DNA of 8,681 nt from assembly GCA_003452185.1 (NCBI GenBank), contig DMJJ01000315.1:1-8681 (forward strand), written 5' to 3'. The notes below the pieces were generated by a model that did no database searches, was not told the origin of the DNA, and worked only from the letters and a program-made list of their open reading frames with translations. This DNA comes from Verrucomicrobiales bacterium. Its GTDB lineage: Bacteria; Verrucomicrobiota; Verrucomicrobiia; Limisphaerales; UBA11320. The stretch's first letter is position 1, and the number at the start of each line of letters is the position of its first letter. Shown here in pieces: positions 1 to 7,288 of this stretch. The translations under genes and the position numbers were made by a program.

Positions 1-3000
1 ACTATGGCATCGAAACCCTGAACATCGACCTGGGCTCCGGGGACGACCTCTTTAACGTCCAGGGGACCTCGGCCACCACGAACCTCCGGACCGCCGCCGG
101 GGCCGATGAGATCTACGTCTCCTCCACCGCGAATGTTTCCCCGGTGACCGGGCGCGTCGGCTTCATGGCCGGCAATGTGGTTCATTTCAGCGGTGATGAC
201 CTTCCGGTCCTCGCCTTTGAGCTCGCGACGGACACCGACGGAGTCAGCCTGGTCATTCGGAACGATCGTGGGCTGCTTGTGCGAAGGATTAACCTCGGGA
301 GCCAGCTGGCCGGGACCCATCTGCCCGTCTGGGATGGGACCGATGACAACGGGTCGCGGGTCGCGCCCGGCGCCTACAGCTACAGCCTCCTCAACGCGGC
401 GGGGGTGGAGGTCGGGGTCACCTCGATGCGTGGAACCCTGGATGCCATCGGAGGCGTCCTGAACATCGACGCCGGGTCTGGCACGAATCTCCTGATGGTG
501 AGCGACGCCGGATCCCGGACCGGCGATGGGAGCGCGGCGCAGCCGGTCCTCATGACGGCGAGCCTGATCCGCGGCCTGGCTCCGAGCGACATCACCTACG
601 CGGCGAGCGGAACCTTCGCCTCCGGCATCACCCTCTGGGCGGGCTATGGGGCGGACTACTTCAACGTGGTGGGCTCGAGGCCCGAGAGCGGAGTTGCGCC
701 GGGGGGCGGCGGGGCGATCCGCACCGTCACGACACTCAACACCGGCCTCGGGGATGATCATCTGAGGGTCGCCCTGACCGCGGGACGGGATGGGTTCTTC
801 GTCCTCAACACCCAGGGGCCGTATGACCATGACGACACGGGAGTGGTGCGCAGCGACAACGACACGGTCGACGCTTCACCCTCCTCGCTCCCGCTTGTCA
901 TCTTTGGCGGCCAGGGGAAGGACGACATCACGGGCGGGAGCGGCAGCGATATCCTGTTCGGGGACCGCGGCCGGGTGGAATCCGTGGACGCCCTTGGCCG
1001 GGTGGTGCAGCTGCTGGGCTTTGGCGGCATCGGGGATATCACCGATGGGATCTCCCACCTGGTGACCACGGTGATCAACCGTGATCCGTCGGTCGGCAGC
1101 AACGATTACCTCAACGGAGGGCCCAACACCCCCGGGACCCAGGACCTCGTGTTCGGCGGGGCCAACGGGGGTGGCGCGGTTCGGGCCGGGGGCTTCGATG
1201 GCGATACCCTGGTCAGCACGGCGGGTGACGATGTGCTGTTCGGGGATATCGGCCGGTTGAACCTGGTGGATGGCGTGGTGGCGTTTGCGGAGACACGTGA
1301 GACAACCCTAGGCGGCGCCGATGCCATCGATGCGGGCAACGGGGACAATCTGGTATTCGGGGGCCTGGGGGGCGATCGCATTGCCACGGGTTCGGGCCGC
1401 GACCTGGTCGTTGGGGACTACGGCAATGCGACCTACCTCGGGCGGGTGCTCGCCCTGATCCAGAGCACCGATCCGACGGTGGGTGGCGATGACATCATTG
1501 AGTCGGGCGACGGCTCCGACATCGTGCTCGGCGGGATCGGCAGCGACGTTGTCCGGAGTGGCACCGATTTCCGGAACGACATCCTCCTGGGTGACAACGG
1601 ACGGGTGACCTTCACCCCGTCCGGAGCCCTGGTTCTTGTCGAAACGTTCAGCCCCGAGCTTGGAGGGGACGACCTGGTTTACGGCAGCGGGGGAAATGAC
1701 CTCATCCTGGGCGGGTTTGGCGCGGATGAAGTTCATGCGGGAGCCGGGAACGATATGGTGCTGGGCGACAACGGATTCATCCAGTTCACCGTCACGCCGG
1801 GGCCGCTTCTCTCCGGAGGACGGGCCTCCGGCAACCGCCTGCTCGCGGGGAACGCGGCAGCCGCCCTGGCCCCCTCGTTCCCGGACCGGTTCAGCCCCGC
1901 CGCGATCCGCCTGGTCAGCGTGACGTCGCCAACCCTTGGGGCGGGAGACCGCATCGACGGGGAGGATGGGGACGATCTCCTCATCGGGGGAACGGGCGGC
2001 GACGTGATCAACGGCGGCGCTGGCAACGACAGGATCTTTGGGGACCACGGGCAGGTGGATTTCCATCTCCCGGCAAACCGCAACTTCAGTTCCATTTTCA
2101 CGCAGCCGGGCGACGGGGGCGGGGAGGATCTTCTCCACGGCAACGCCGGGGACGATGTGATCCTGGGAGGGCAGGGGAGCGACCTCATCTACGGGGATGC
2201 GGGAGATGATGATCTGATCGGCGGGCATAATGTGGCGGGCGGCGTCGATGCCGGTGACCGGCTGGACGGGGGTGCAGGCAACGATGTGATTCTCGGGGAC
2301 AACGGTGTGATCGTCCGGCGCGGCGACTCGATCACCTTGCGGGCGCAGGTCGTATCGGGGACGGCCTTGTTTGACGCCCGGGGCAATGTCCTGATCACCA
2401 ATGAACCCCAGGCCATGCCCACGGGGGCGGCCGCCCGGACCATCCGCCTGATCAACGAGGCCGTGGCCCAGGGGGATGACCTCATTGCGGGCGGGGCAGG
2501 GGACGACATGCTCTTTGGTCAGCTCGGGAACGACGTCCTCCGGGGCGACGGATACATCGATCCGGCGCTGGTGGGGGTCGAGAGCCTGAAACGGTCGATC
2601 GACAACACGACGGACGGCGACGACTACATCGAGGGGAACGGCGGCGCGGACACGATCTTCGGCGACCTGGGTCAGGACGACCTGATCGGGGGGAGCTCGG
2701 ACTTCTTCGGCCTTGGGACCGTGGACCAGCGCGCGGACGGGTCGGACACCCTGTTCGGCGGCGACGGCACGGATACGGTGCGGAACACCCCGGGAGACAC
2801 CTCGCCCAATGGGGCGGCGCGGGATGCGGACACGATTCTGGGGGACAACGGGCGAATCGTGCGCATCGTTGGCGTGAACGGCGTGGCCGGGGGCTTCCTG
2901 AAGCTCAACTACGACAACACCCCGGGCTCGACCCTGCGGATCATCCCGCGCGCCGTCGTGACCCTGGACTACACGCCGGGGAGTGTGGGGGCGAACGACC

Positions 3001-3998
3001 AGGGGGCGGCGGACTTGATTCACGGTGAGGCGGGCAATGATGTGATCTATGGGATGACGGGGGATGACGTCCTGTATGGCGAGGGACAGGACGACGTTGT
3101 CATTGGCGGGGCGGGGGATGATTGGATCTCCGGGGGCACCGGGGACGACGCCCTCCTGGGGGATGACGGGTGGGTCATGGCGAGCCGCAACGGGCTTGCG
3201 GAGCCGTTGTACGGAATCCAGCCGGCCCAGCAGCAAACAATCACCGCCGCCACGAGCGCGACGGCCACGATCAACGTTGCAGGGCGGATGAACTACGCCG
3301 TCCAGCTGATCCAGCCCGACCTTGGGGGTCGGGACATGATCTACGGCGGGCTTGGAAACGACTTCCTGCACGGGGGGGCGGGGAGCGACGGGCTCTCGGG
3401 TGCCGAGGCCCTGCCTGAGTTCTATGCCACTCCGGCGCTTTCCGGCTATCGGATGTTCACCCCGGGGGTGCTCCACTATGACCCCCTGAACCCCCTGGCC
3501 AAGATCGCCAACCATCCGCTCAATTTTGAGGCAGTGGATGCGGCGGGCCGGGTCGTGCACGACGGCGAGGATGCCCTCTTCGGGGAGGCCGGGGACGACT
3601 GGCTGGTGGGCGGAACCGACGTTGACTACCTGTACGGCGGCGTTGGCAACGACATGCTGAACGCGGACGACAATCTCGACACGAACGGCGGCGCCAACAC
3701 GACCGTTGAGACCCCGGCCTTTACCACGGCCGACATCGCCTTTGGTGACCTGGGACAGGACACCATGATCGCGAACACCCCGCTGGAAAAGCTCTTCGAC
3801 CTGGCCGGCGAGTTCAACGGCTACCTGAGCCTCTCCAGCAACTACGGGTCGGCGAACGCGGTCTCGTTCGCCGTGGCAGGCCCGTTCCTGCGCCTCCTGA
3901 TGCTGAGCCAGGGGGCGGACCCCGCCCTGGTGGGCTTTACCCCACAGGGCCTCTCGACGTCCGGGCGGGGTGTGTGGCAGATTGGAGGAGGTCCATGA
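1..3998 (+). CDS. Giant RTX-like calcium-binding repeat protein, 5' truncated by the window edge
   Basis: The reading frame is open from base 3 to a TGA at 3996-3998 (1331 codons) with no stop before it; the GTG at 144 is internal, because codons 5' of it already read as GIETLNIDLGSGDD. The true start lies outside. Order of parts: beta-type repeats with LNID.GSG (3-800), a FlgD-like Ig domain interrupting them (about 219-416, core VWDGTDDNG and APGAYSY), then a long array of GGxGxDxUx nonapeptides (about 906-3668) of the hemolysin-type calcium-binding kind, and a C-terminal module with the motif GEFNGYL (about 3750-3995). RTX rows are known to bind Ca2+ in a parallel beta-roll outside the cell. 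The expected role is a secreted or surface-anchored adhesin or matrix protein; the substrate is unknown. No type I secretion genes are present in the window. It overlaps the next gene. Family assignment is strong, precise function unknown. Confidence 0.93.
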   Translation, partial: YGIETLNIDLGSGDDLFNVQGTSATTNLRTAAGADEIYVSSTANVSPVTGRVGFMAGNVVHFSGDDLPVLAFELATDTDGVSLVIRNDRGLLVRRINLGSQLAGTHLPVWDGTDDNGSRVAPGAYSYSLLNAAGVEVGVTSMRGTLDAIGGVLNIDAGSGTNLLMVSDAGSRTGDGSAAQPVLMTASLIRGLAPSDITYAASGTFASGITLWAGYGADYFNVVGSRPESGVAPGGGGAIRTVTTLNTGLGDDHLRVALTAGRDGFFVLNTQGPYDHDDTGVVRSDNDTVDASPSSLPLVIFGGQGKDDITGGSGSDILFGDRGRVESVDALGRVVQLLGFGGIGDITDGISHLVTTVINRDPSVGSNDYLNGGPNTPGTQDLVFGGANGGGAVRAGGFDGDTLVSTAGDDVLFGDIGRLNLVDGVVAFAETRETTLGGADAIDAGNGDNLVFGGLGGDRIATGSGRDLVVGDYGNATYLGRVLALIQSTDPTVGGDDIIESGDGSDIVLGGIGSDVVRSGTDFRNDILLGDNGRVTFTPSGALVLVETFSPELGGDDLVYGSGGNDLILGGFGADEVHAGAGNDMVLGDNGFIQFTVTPGPLLSGGRASGNRLLAGNAAAALAPSFPDRFSPAAIRLVSVTSPTLGAGDRIDGEDGDDLLIGGTGGDVINGGAGNDRIFGDHGQVDFHLPANRNFSSIFTQPGDGGGEDLLHGNAGDDVILGGQGSDLIYGDAGDDDLIGGHNVAGGVDAGDRLDGGAGNDVILGDNGVIVRRGDSITLRAQVVSGTALFDARGNVLITNEPQAMPTGAAARTIRLINEAVAQGDDLIAGGAGDDMLFGQLGNDVLRGDGYIDPALVGVESLKRSIDNTTDGDDYIEGNGGADTIFGDLGQDDLIGGSSDFFGLGTVDQRADGSDTLFGGDGTDTVRNTPGDTSPNGAARDADTILGDNGRIVRIVGVNGVAGGFLKLNYDNTPGSTLRIIPRAVVTLDYTPGSVGANDQGAADLIHGEAGNDVIYGMTGDDVLYGEGQDDVVIGGAGDDWISGGTGDDALLGDDGWVMASRNGLAEPLYGIQPAQQQTITAATSATATINVAGRMNYAVQLIQPDLGGRDMIYGGLGNDFLHGGAGSDGLSGAEALPEFYATPALSGYRMFTPGVLHYDPLNPLAKIANHPLNFEAVDAAGRVVHDGEDALFGEAGDDWLVGGTDVDYLYGGVGNDMLNADDNLDTNGGANTTVETPAFTTADIAFGDLGQDTMIANTPLEKLFDLAGEFNGYLSLSSNYGSANAVSFAVAGPFLRLLMLSQGADPALVGFTPQGLSTSGRGVWQIGGGP
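219..416 (+). other. FlgD-like Ig domain within the giant repeat protein
   Basis: About 66 residues read as a beta-sandwich of the FlgD_ig type: a strand with VIRNDRGLLVRRI, then the turn AGTHLPVWDGTDDNG, then VAPGAYSYSL. The W-D-G-x-D-x-x-G-x-x-V-x-P-G-x-Y pattern is the family hallmark. Such domains are found in flagellar hook-capping proteins and near the ends of many extracellular proteins. Here it lies between two LNID.GSG repeats, so it looks inserted into a repeat array; it probably acts as a structural spacer. Confidence 0.75.
906..3668 (+). repeat. Protein-level RTX repeat array with GDxG super-repeats
   Basis: The encoded protein carries dozens of GGxGxDxUx-like nonapeptides, for example GGSGSDILFGDRG and GGQGSDLIYGDAGDDDLIGG. 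They are grouped: two to four rows end in a G-D-x-G box followed by a hydrophobic beta segment and a linker, and then the rows restart. GDxG boxes followed by such a segment begin at about 960, 1242, 1413, 1590, 1764, 2040, 2295, 2841 and 3159. The central four are 57, 59 and 58 codons apart; others are lengthened by loops. The repeats are diverged at DNA level, so this is an old protein repeat and not a recent tandem duplication. Confidence 0.85.
3986..3991 (+). promoter_or_regulatory. Shine-Dalgarno AGGAGG for the secreted-protein gene
   Basis: AGGAGG ends 6 bases before the ATG at 3998 and 3 bases before the ATG at 3995. The spacing favours 3998 as the start. That start overlaps the upstream TGA by one base (TGATG), so termination and reinitiation can be coupled. 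The site lies within the last codons of the giant repeat gene. Confidence 0.75.
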
Positions 3999-5026
3999 TG
4001 CCCTGTTTTCAGAGCCACCGGGGGTTGCGTTTTGCCCTGGCCGCCATGCTTTTGGCAGCCGGGGTGGTCTTGCGCCTGGACGCATCCGATGCGCGGGGCT
4101 ACGGGGTCTTCAAGTCGGTGGACTATGTCCAGACCTCGACAAACCCGCCCGTCTTGCTGAGCGACTTCCCCTTTTCCTTCGCTGCGATCGCCCAGCCGGT
4201 CGGGGTTTACAGCAACCAGATCACCCGCGTGACGGTGGAGTCGCCCCTCGGGTTTGTGGATCCGCTCCTTGCCCCTGCCACCGGGACGGATCAGCCGTTC
4301 GCCTTCGGCTTCGGAGCCGGCTCCCAGGCTGAGCTCGATGCCTACTATCCGACCGGCACCTACACCCTGCGCATCAGCGCGGCGCGCGATGGCGAGCGGG
4401 TGATCCGGCTCCCGCTCCCGACCAACAGCTTCCCCGCGGCCCCCCCCCGGGTGTCCAACTACCCGGCGGCCCAATCGATCGACCCCACCCTCTCCTTCGC
4501 CCTCGGCTGGGACCCGTTCATCGGAGGAACCACGAACGACTTCATCAGCCTGAGCATCGTGGACCGGAACAACCGGGTGGTGTTCCGGTCGGCCGCCTTC
4601 GCAGAGGAACCGGGATTGACCCTCCTGAGCGGCACCAACACCTCGGTGATGATCCCTGCCGGCACGCTCGGACGGGGGGAGACCTATTACGGGTATCTTT
4701 ACTTTGAGAAGGATGTGGTGAACCAGAGCACCAACTACCCCGGTGCCCGGGGCTTGGTCGGCTTCTCCAGGGCGACCTCCTTTTCCCTCCAGACGAGCAC
4801 CCTCGCTTTTCGGCTGGAGTCCCTGGGGGTCAATGGGACACAGTTCGCCGTGCGATGGCAGGGGGGTCCTGGACGGACCTACATCCTGCAATCGTCGACC
4901 GACCTGGGCAGTACCAACTGGACTTCCGTGTCCACGAACGTGGGGACGGGCGGTTCCATTACCCTTACAAATGTCATGACGACGACCCTTGGTGCCCATT
5001 TGTTCCGACTCCTGATGCTGCCATGA
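3998..5026 (+). CDS. Secreted protein with a verrucomicrobial-type C-terminal domain, function unknown
   Basis: 342 residues from ATG 3998; ATG 3995 and GTG 3974 are alternatives, but the Shine-Dalgarno spacing favours 3998. Residues about 7-27 (LRFALAAMLLAAGVV) form a signal peptide with likely cleavage near SDA-RG, so the product is exported. The middle has a beta-rich stretch with LGWDPFIGGTTNDFI followed by a strand pattern and IPAGTLGRGETYYGYL, a module I recall as recurrent in Verrucomicrobiota extracellular proteins. The C-terminus, TYILQSSTDL at residues 294-303 then TNWTSV and a final HLFRLLMLP, matches the small beta domain that often closes secreted proteins of this phylum. No catalytic motif is visible. 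It sits between a giant surface protein and a porin with overlapping ends, so it may assist or accompany one of them; this is inference. A nine-cytosine run lies at 4440-4448. Confidence 0.9.
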   Translation: MPCFQSHRGLRFALAAMLLAAGVVLRLDASDARGYGVFKSVDYVQTSTNPPVLLSDFPFSFAAIAQPVGVYSNQITRVTVESPLGFVDPLLAPATGTDQPFAFGFGAGSQAELDAYYPTGTYTLRISAARDGERVIRLPLPTNSFPAAPPRVSNYPAAQSIDPTLSFALGWDPFIGGTTNDFISLSIVDRNNRVVFRSAAFAEEPGLTLLSGTNTSVMIPAGTLGRGETYYGYLYFEKDVVNQSTNYPGARGLVGFSRATSFSLQTSTLAFRLESLGVNGTQFAVRWQGGPGRTYILQSSTDLGSTNWTSVSTNVGTGGSITLTNVMTTTLGAHLFRLLMLP

Positions 5027-6318
5027 AGCCTCCGACCTTCGAGGCGGCGGCTCATCCCCTGGTGGTTTGCTCCCTGGCCCTGGCTTCGATGAGCCTTTGC
5101 GGGGAGGCTGTGCGGGCCGATGGGCCTCCCGGCTTCGTCCCCCAACAGCCCCTCGCCGACGGATCGACCACCCTGGGTGGCTACATCGATACCTCGATCA
5201 TGTGGTCGGCGACCGCGCCGCGGGATGCCGGGTCGGTGGCCCCGTTTCCCAACAGCCTCCGGATGCCGGGCCGGCTCTACGACACCCCGGCGCGGATGAA
5301 CGGTTTCAACCTGAACGTCGTGAGTCTTGAGCTCGATCGACGGCCGCCGGAGGAGTCCTCCTGGGGGGTGGGCTACCATGTCCAGACCCTGTTTGGGCCC
5401 GATGTGGCCCTGCGGGGCGCCTATTCGCTGGCCGCGGGCTCCTCCCAGACCACGGGCCTGAGCAGCGCCCACATCATCGTCAAGGCCCCGGCTGGGAATG
5501 GGCTGGAGTTCCAACTCGGCTACTTCACCTCCCCGCTCGGATATGAGGTGTACGACAGCTATCTCAATCCGAATTACAGTCACTCCTACGGCTACTTCAT
5601 CGAGCCGAAGGCCCACACCGGGCTTACGGCCAAGTATGACCTCACGGAGCATGTGAGTCTGCTGGGGGGGGTGGCGAACAGCTACTCGGCCTTCATCGAC
5701 GCCCCGCTGACCCACCGCGCGGCATCGAAGACCTACCTGGCCGTGGCGAAGTTTGATGCAGGGTCGTTCTGGCGGAAGGATGCCACCCTGAGCCTCGGGT
5801 ACACGGGGGGGAATACCGCGACCTCCGCGGCGACGGACGTGTTTCCGCGAATCCACAACTTCCACGCCGGCGCGGATCTTCCCTTGGGGCTTCCCGGGCT
5901 TGGCCTGGGGCTGGCCTACGATTACCAGGCGAACTTCGCTGCCGGGGTTCCGGCGGTCTTCCTCTTTCCGCCAGGGCCGATGTCGAGCTACGCCAACGCG
6001 ACCGCGGCCTATCTGAAATACGACCACGGCAAATGGCAGCTCCGGGGCCGTGGTGAATACGCCACCGCCACGGCCGGAAACACCATCCTGGCCCCTCGGG
6101 GAGCCCTGGGCTCGTCACGGCCGATGTTTGGCCCGAACGATGACAAGTTCGTGGCCCTCACCGGGACGGCGGGATATCGGATCTGGGAAAACGTGGTTTC
6201 GCGCTTTGAGGTGCGGTGGGATCGCGACGTCGCAGGAGGCGTCCCCGTCTTCGGAACCGCCGCGCATCCGCTGAAGAACTCCGTCACCGTCGGGGTGAAC
6301 CTCGTGTATCGGTTCTAG
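5023..6318 (+). CDS. Outer-membrane beta-barrel porin, OmpL-like (bbp_2 type)
   Basis: 431 residues from ATG 5023. The frame is open further upstream, but this start is followed directly by a signal peptide (LVVCSLALASMSL, cleavage after AVRA at residue 32) and forms an ATGA overlap with the previous stop. No Shine-Dalgarno is visible, so translation probably depends on the upstream gene. The mature protein begins with LGGYIDTSIMW, has alternating hydrophobic strands throughout, and carries the family-like block YFTSPLGYEVYD (167-178) followed by NPNYSHSYGYFIEP (182-195) and HTGL. It ends in VGVNLVYRF; a C-terminal phenylalanine is the usual barrel-insertion signal. These fit the putative beta-barrel porin-2 family, whose members are outer-membrane channels of mostly unknown substrate. 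Length is normal for the family. An eight-guanine run lies at 5664-5671. Confidence 0.92.
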   Translation: MKPPTFEAAAHPLVVCSLALASMSLCGEAVRADGPPGFVPQQPLADGSTTLGGYIDTSIMWSATAPRDAGSVAPFPNSLRMPGRLYDTPARMNGFNLNVVSLELDRRPPEESSWGVGYHVQTLFGPDVALRGAYSLAAGSSQTTGLSSAHIIVKAPAGNGLEFQLGYFTSPLGYEVYDSYLNPNYSHSYGYFIEPKAHTGLTAKYDLTEHVSLLGGVANSYSAFIDAPLTHRAASKTYLAVAKFDAGSFWRKDATLSLGYTGGNTATSAATDVFPRIHNFHAGADLPLGLPGLGLGLAYDYQANFAAGVPAVFLFPPGPMSSYANATAAYLKYDHGKWQLRGRGEYATATAGNTILAPRGALGSSRPMFGPNDDKFVALTGTAGYRIWENVVSRFEVRWDRDVAGGVPVFGTAAHPLKNSVTVGVNLVYRF

Positions 6319-6392
6319 GCGACCGGGGCCCATCGCCCGATTGTATCGGACAGATGCCCCGCAGGGCGGAGTGCAGGCACGTGGGCCGGGGT

Positions 6393-6848
6393 TCACGCCG
6401 TCGGGCGCTGCCCCAAGCGGGCCTGATCCCGTCGTCCCGAGGCGTAGGCTTCAAAGACGCGACGGATCTCATCCCGGACCCGCCGAAACACCGCGAGCTT
6501 CTCCTCCTCGGTGCCGGTGGCATGGGCCGGATCATCGAACCCCCAATGATGGCGGTTCACCTGCCCGGGAAATGTGGGACAAACCTGGTCCGCATTGCCG
6601 CAGACTGTGATGACGGTCTCCACGTCCTGTGCCTGGAATTCATTCAGGTGCTTTGAGCGGTGGGAGGAGATGTCGATGCCAATCTCCCGCATCACCTGGA
6701 TCCCCAGCGGATGGACGTAGCCCGCGGGCTTGGATCCGGCGCTCCGCACGTCCAGGAGATCCCCCGCGGCCGCCCGCAGGATCCCTTCGGCGAGGTGGCT
6801 TCGGCAGGAGTTGCCTGTGCAGAGAATGAGGAGGGTTGGCTTGCTCAT
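6393..6848 (-). CDS. arsC: Arsenate reductase ArsC, thioredoxin-coupled low-molecular-weight phosphatase fold
   Basis: 151 residues. It reduces arsenate to arsenite in the cytoplasm using a cysteine relay finally reduced by thioredoxin. The P-loop CTGNSCRS (Cys10 to Arg16) is the active site. Cys83 and Cys90 in CGNADQVCP correspond to the resolving pair of Bacillus subtilis ArsC (Cys82, Cys89). The acid-bearing HWGFDDPA (Asp105/106) and the GTEEEK..FRRVRDEI segment also match that family closely. All three catalytic cysteines are present, so the enzyme should be active. The start ATG at 6848 overlaps the arsR stop (ATGA) without a visible Shine-Dalgarno, indicating translational coupling. The last ~15 residues are a non-conserved tail. 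Its stop is 74 bases from the convergent porin gene, so no arsenite exporter follows it here. Confidence 0.96.
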   Translation of the reverse strand: MSKPTLLILCTGNSCRSHLAEGILRAAAGDLLDVRSAGSKPAGYVHPLGIQVMREIGIDISSHRSKHLNEFQAQDVETVITVCGNADQVCPTFPGQVNRHHWGFDDPAHATGTEEEKLAVFRRVRDEIRRVFEAYASGRRDQARLGQRPTA

Positions 6849-7288
6849 CGTGAGGTGCGGGTGGTTGGAGGAACGCGGCGATGTCGGCTTGAGGATGGGG
6901 AGCGGGGGGCGGTGGCCAGGCCTTCCGACCGCCTCTCGCAGTCAAAGCGAATCGTTTGAAACGTGCGCAAGTCGGCGGCGAGGAGAGGGTGCGCCTCCCG
7001 GCAATCCGCAAGGCATCGCAGTTGCCACTCCAGCTCCCGGGGCGGCCCGGGAGGTAGGGAGTAAATCACCCACTGGCCCTGCCGGCGGGCAACCACAAGC
7101 CCCCGCTTGCGGAGATAGGCCAAATGCTTCGAGGTGGCGACTTGGGAAAGGCCGAGAACCTCCTGCAGATGGCAGACGCAAAGCGGAGCCTGGGCCAGCA
7201 GATGCATGATCCGCAGGCGGGTCTCGTCACACAAGCAGTGGTAGATTTCGATCAGGCGCACGTGCTGGTCAGGAACATACCTACGCAC
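6845..7288 (-). CDS. arsR: ArsR/SmtB-family repressor of the arsenic operon
   Basis: 147 residues from GTG 7288, the first start codon after an in-frame TGA; a second GTG at 7261 (residue 10) is possible and fits the proposed promoter better. The winged helix-turn-helix spans about residues 12-80: CDETRLRIMHLL, the metal-site helix LCVCHL (Cys37, Cys39), the recognition helix LSQVATSKHLAYLRKRGLV, and the wing RRQGQWVIYSL. The CVC pair is the classical As(III)/Sb(III) site of ArsR; the third E. coli-type cysteine is not at its usual place, though Cys18, Cys20, Cys92, Cys96 and Cys117 exist. The protein should repress its own promoter and release DNA on binding arsenite. The tail after residue ~120 is rich in Ser, Arg, Pro and Thr and longer than in typical ArsR. 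The stop overlaps the arsC start. Confidence 0.93.
   Translation of the reverse strand: MRRYVPDQHVRLIEIYHCLCDETRLRIMHLLAQAPLCVCHLQEVLGLSQVATSKHLAYLRKRGLVVARRQGQWVIYSLPPGPPRELEWQLRCLADCREAHPLLAADLRTFQTIRFDCERRSEGLATAPRSPSSSRHRRVPPTTRTSR

Noticed and set aside
906..3668. CRISPR or DNA tandem repeat interpretation of the repeated GGGGAC.ACGG words
   Set aside because: The words are in-frame codons of GDNG/GDDG motifs with variable flanks and spacing; the repetition is at protein level.
1308..4085. 925-codon open frame on the minus strand opposite the giant repeat gene
   Set aside because: It mirrors the repetitive GC-rich coding strand; its product is a low-complexity Pro/Val/Arg-rich sequence without a domain, while the plus strand has clear RTX motifs.
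3894..5020. Identical 12-mer CTCCTGATGCTG, encoding RLLML, near the ends of the first two genes (3894-3905 and 5009-5020)
   Set aside because: The flanks do not align and the second copy is the normal closing strand of its C-terminal domain; probably coincidence.
3842..6027. Two long minus-strand frames (3842-4999 and 4879-6027) opposite the secreted-protein and porin genes
   Set aside because: They are biased Arg/Gly/Pro/His-rich antisense translations with no recognisable family, and the plus-strand genes have signal peptides and family motifs.
6319..6392. Possible bidirectional terminator between the convergent porin and arsC genes
   Set aside because: Only short stems are visible (CCGAT-TGT-ATCGG at 6337-6349, GGGC/GCCC at 6326-6338) and neither has a T-run on either side; too weak to annotate.
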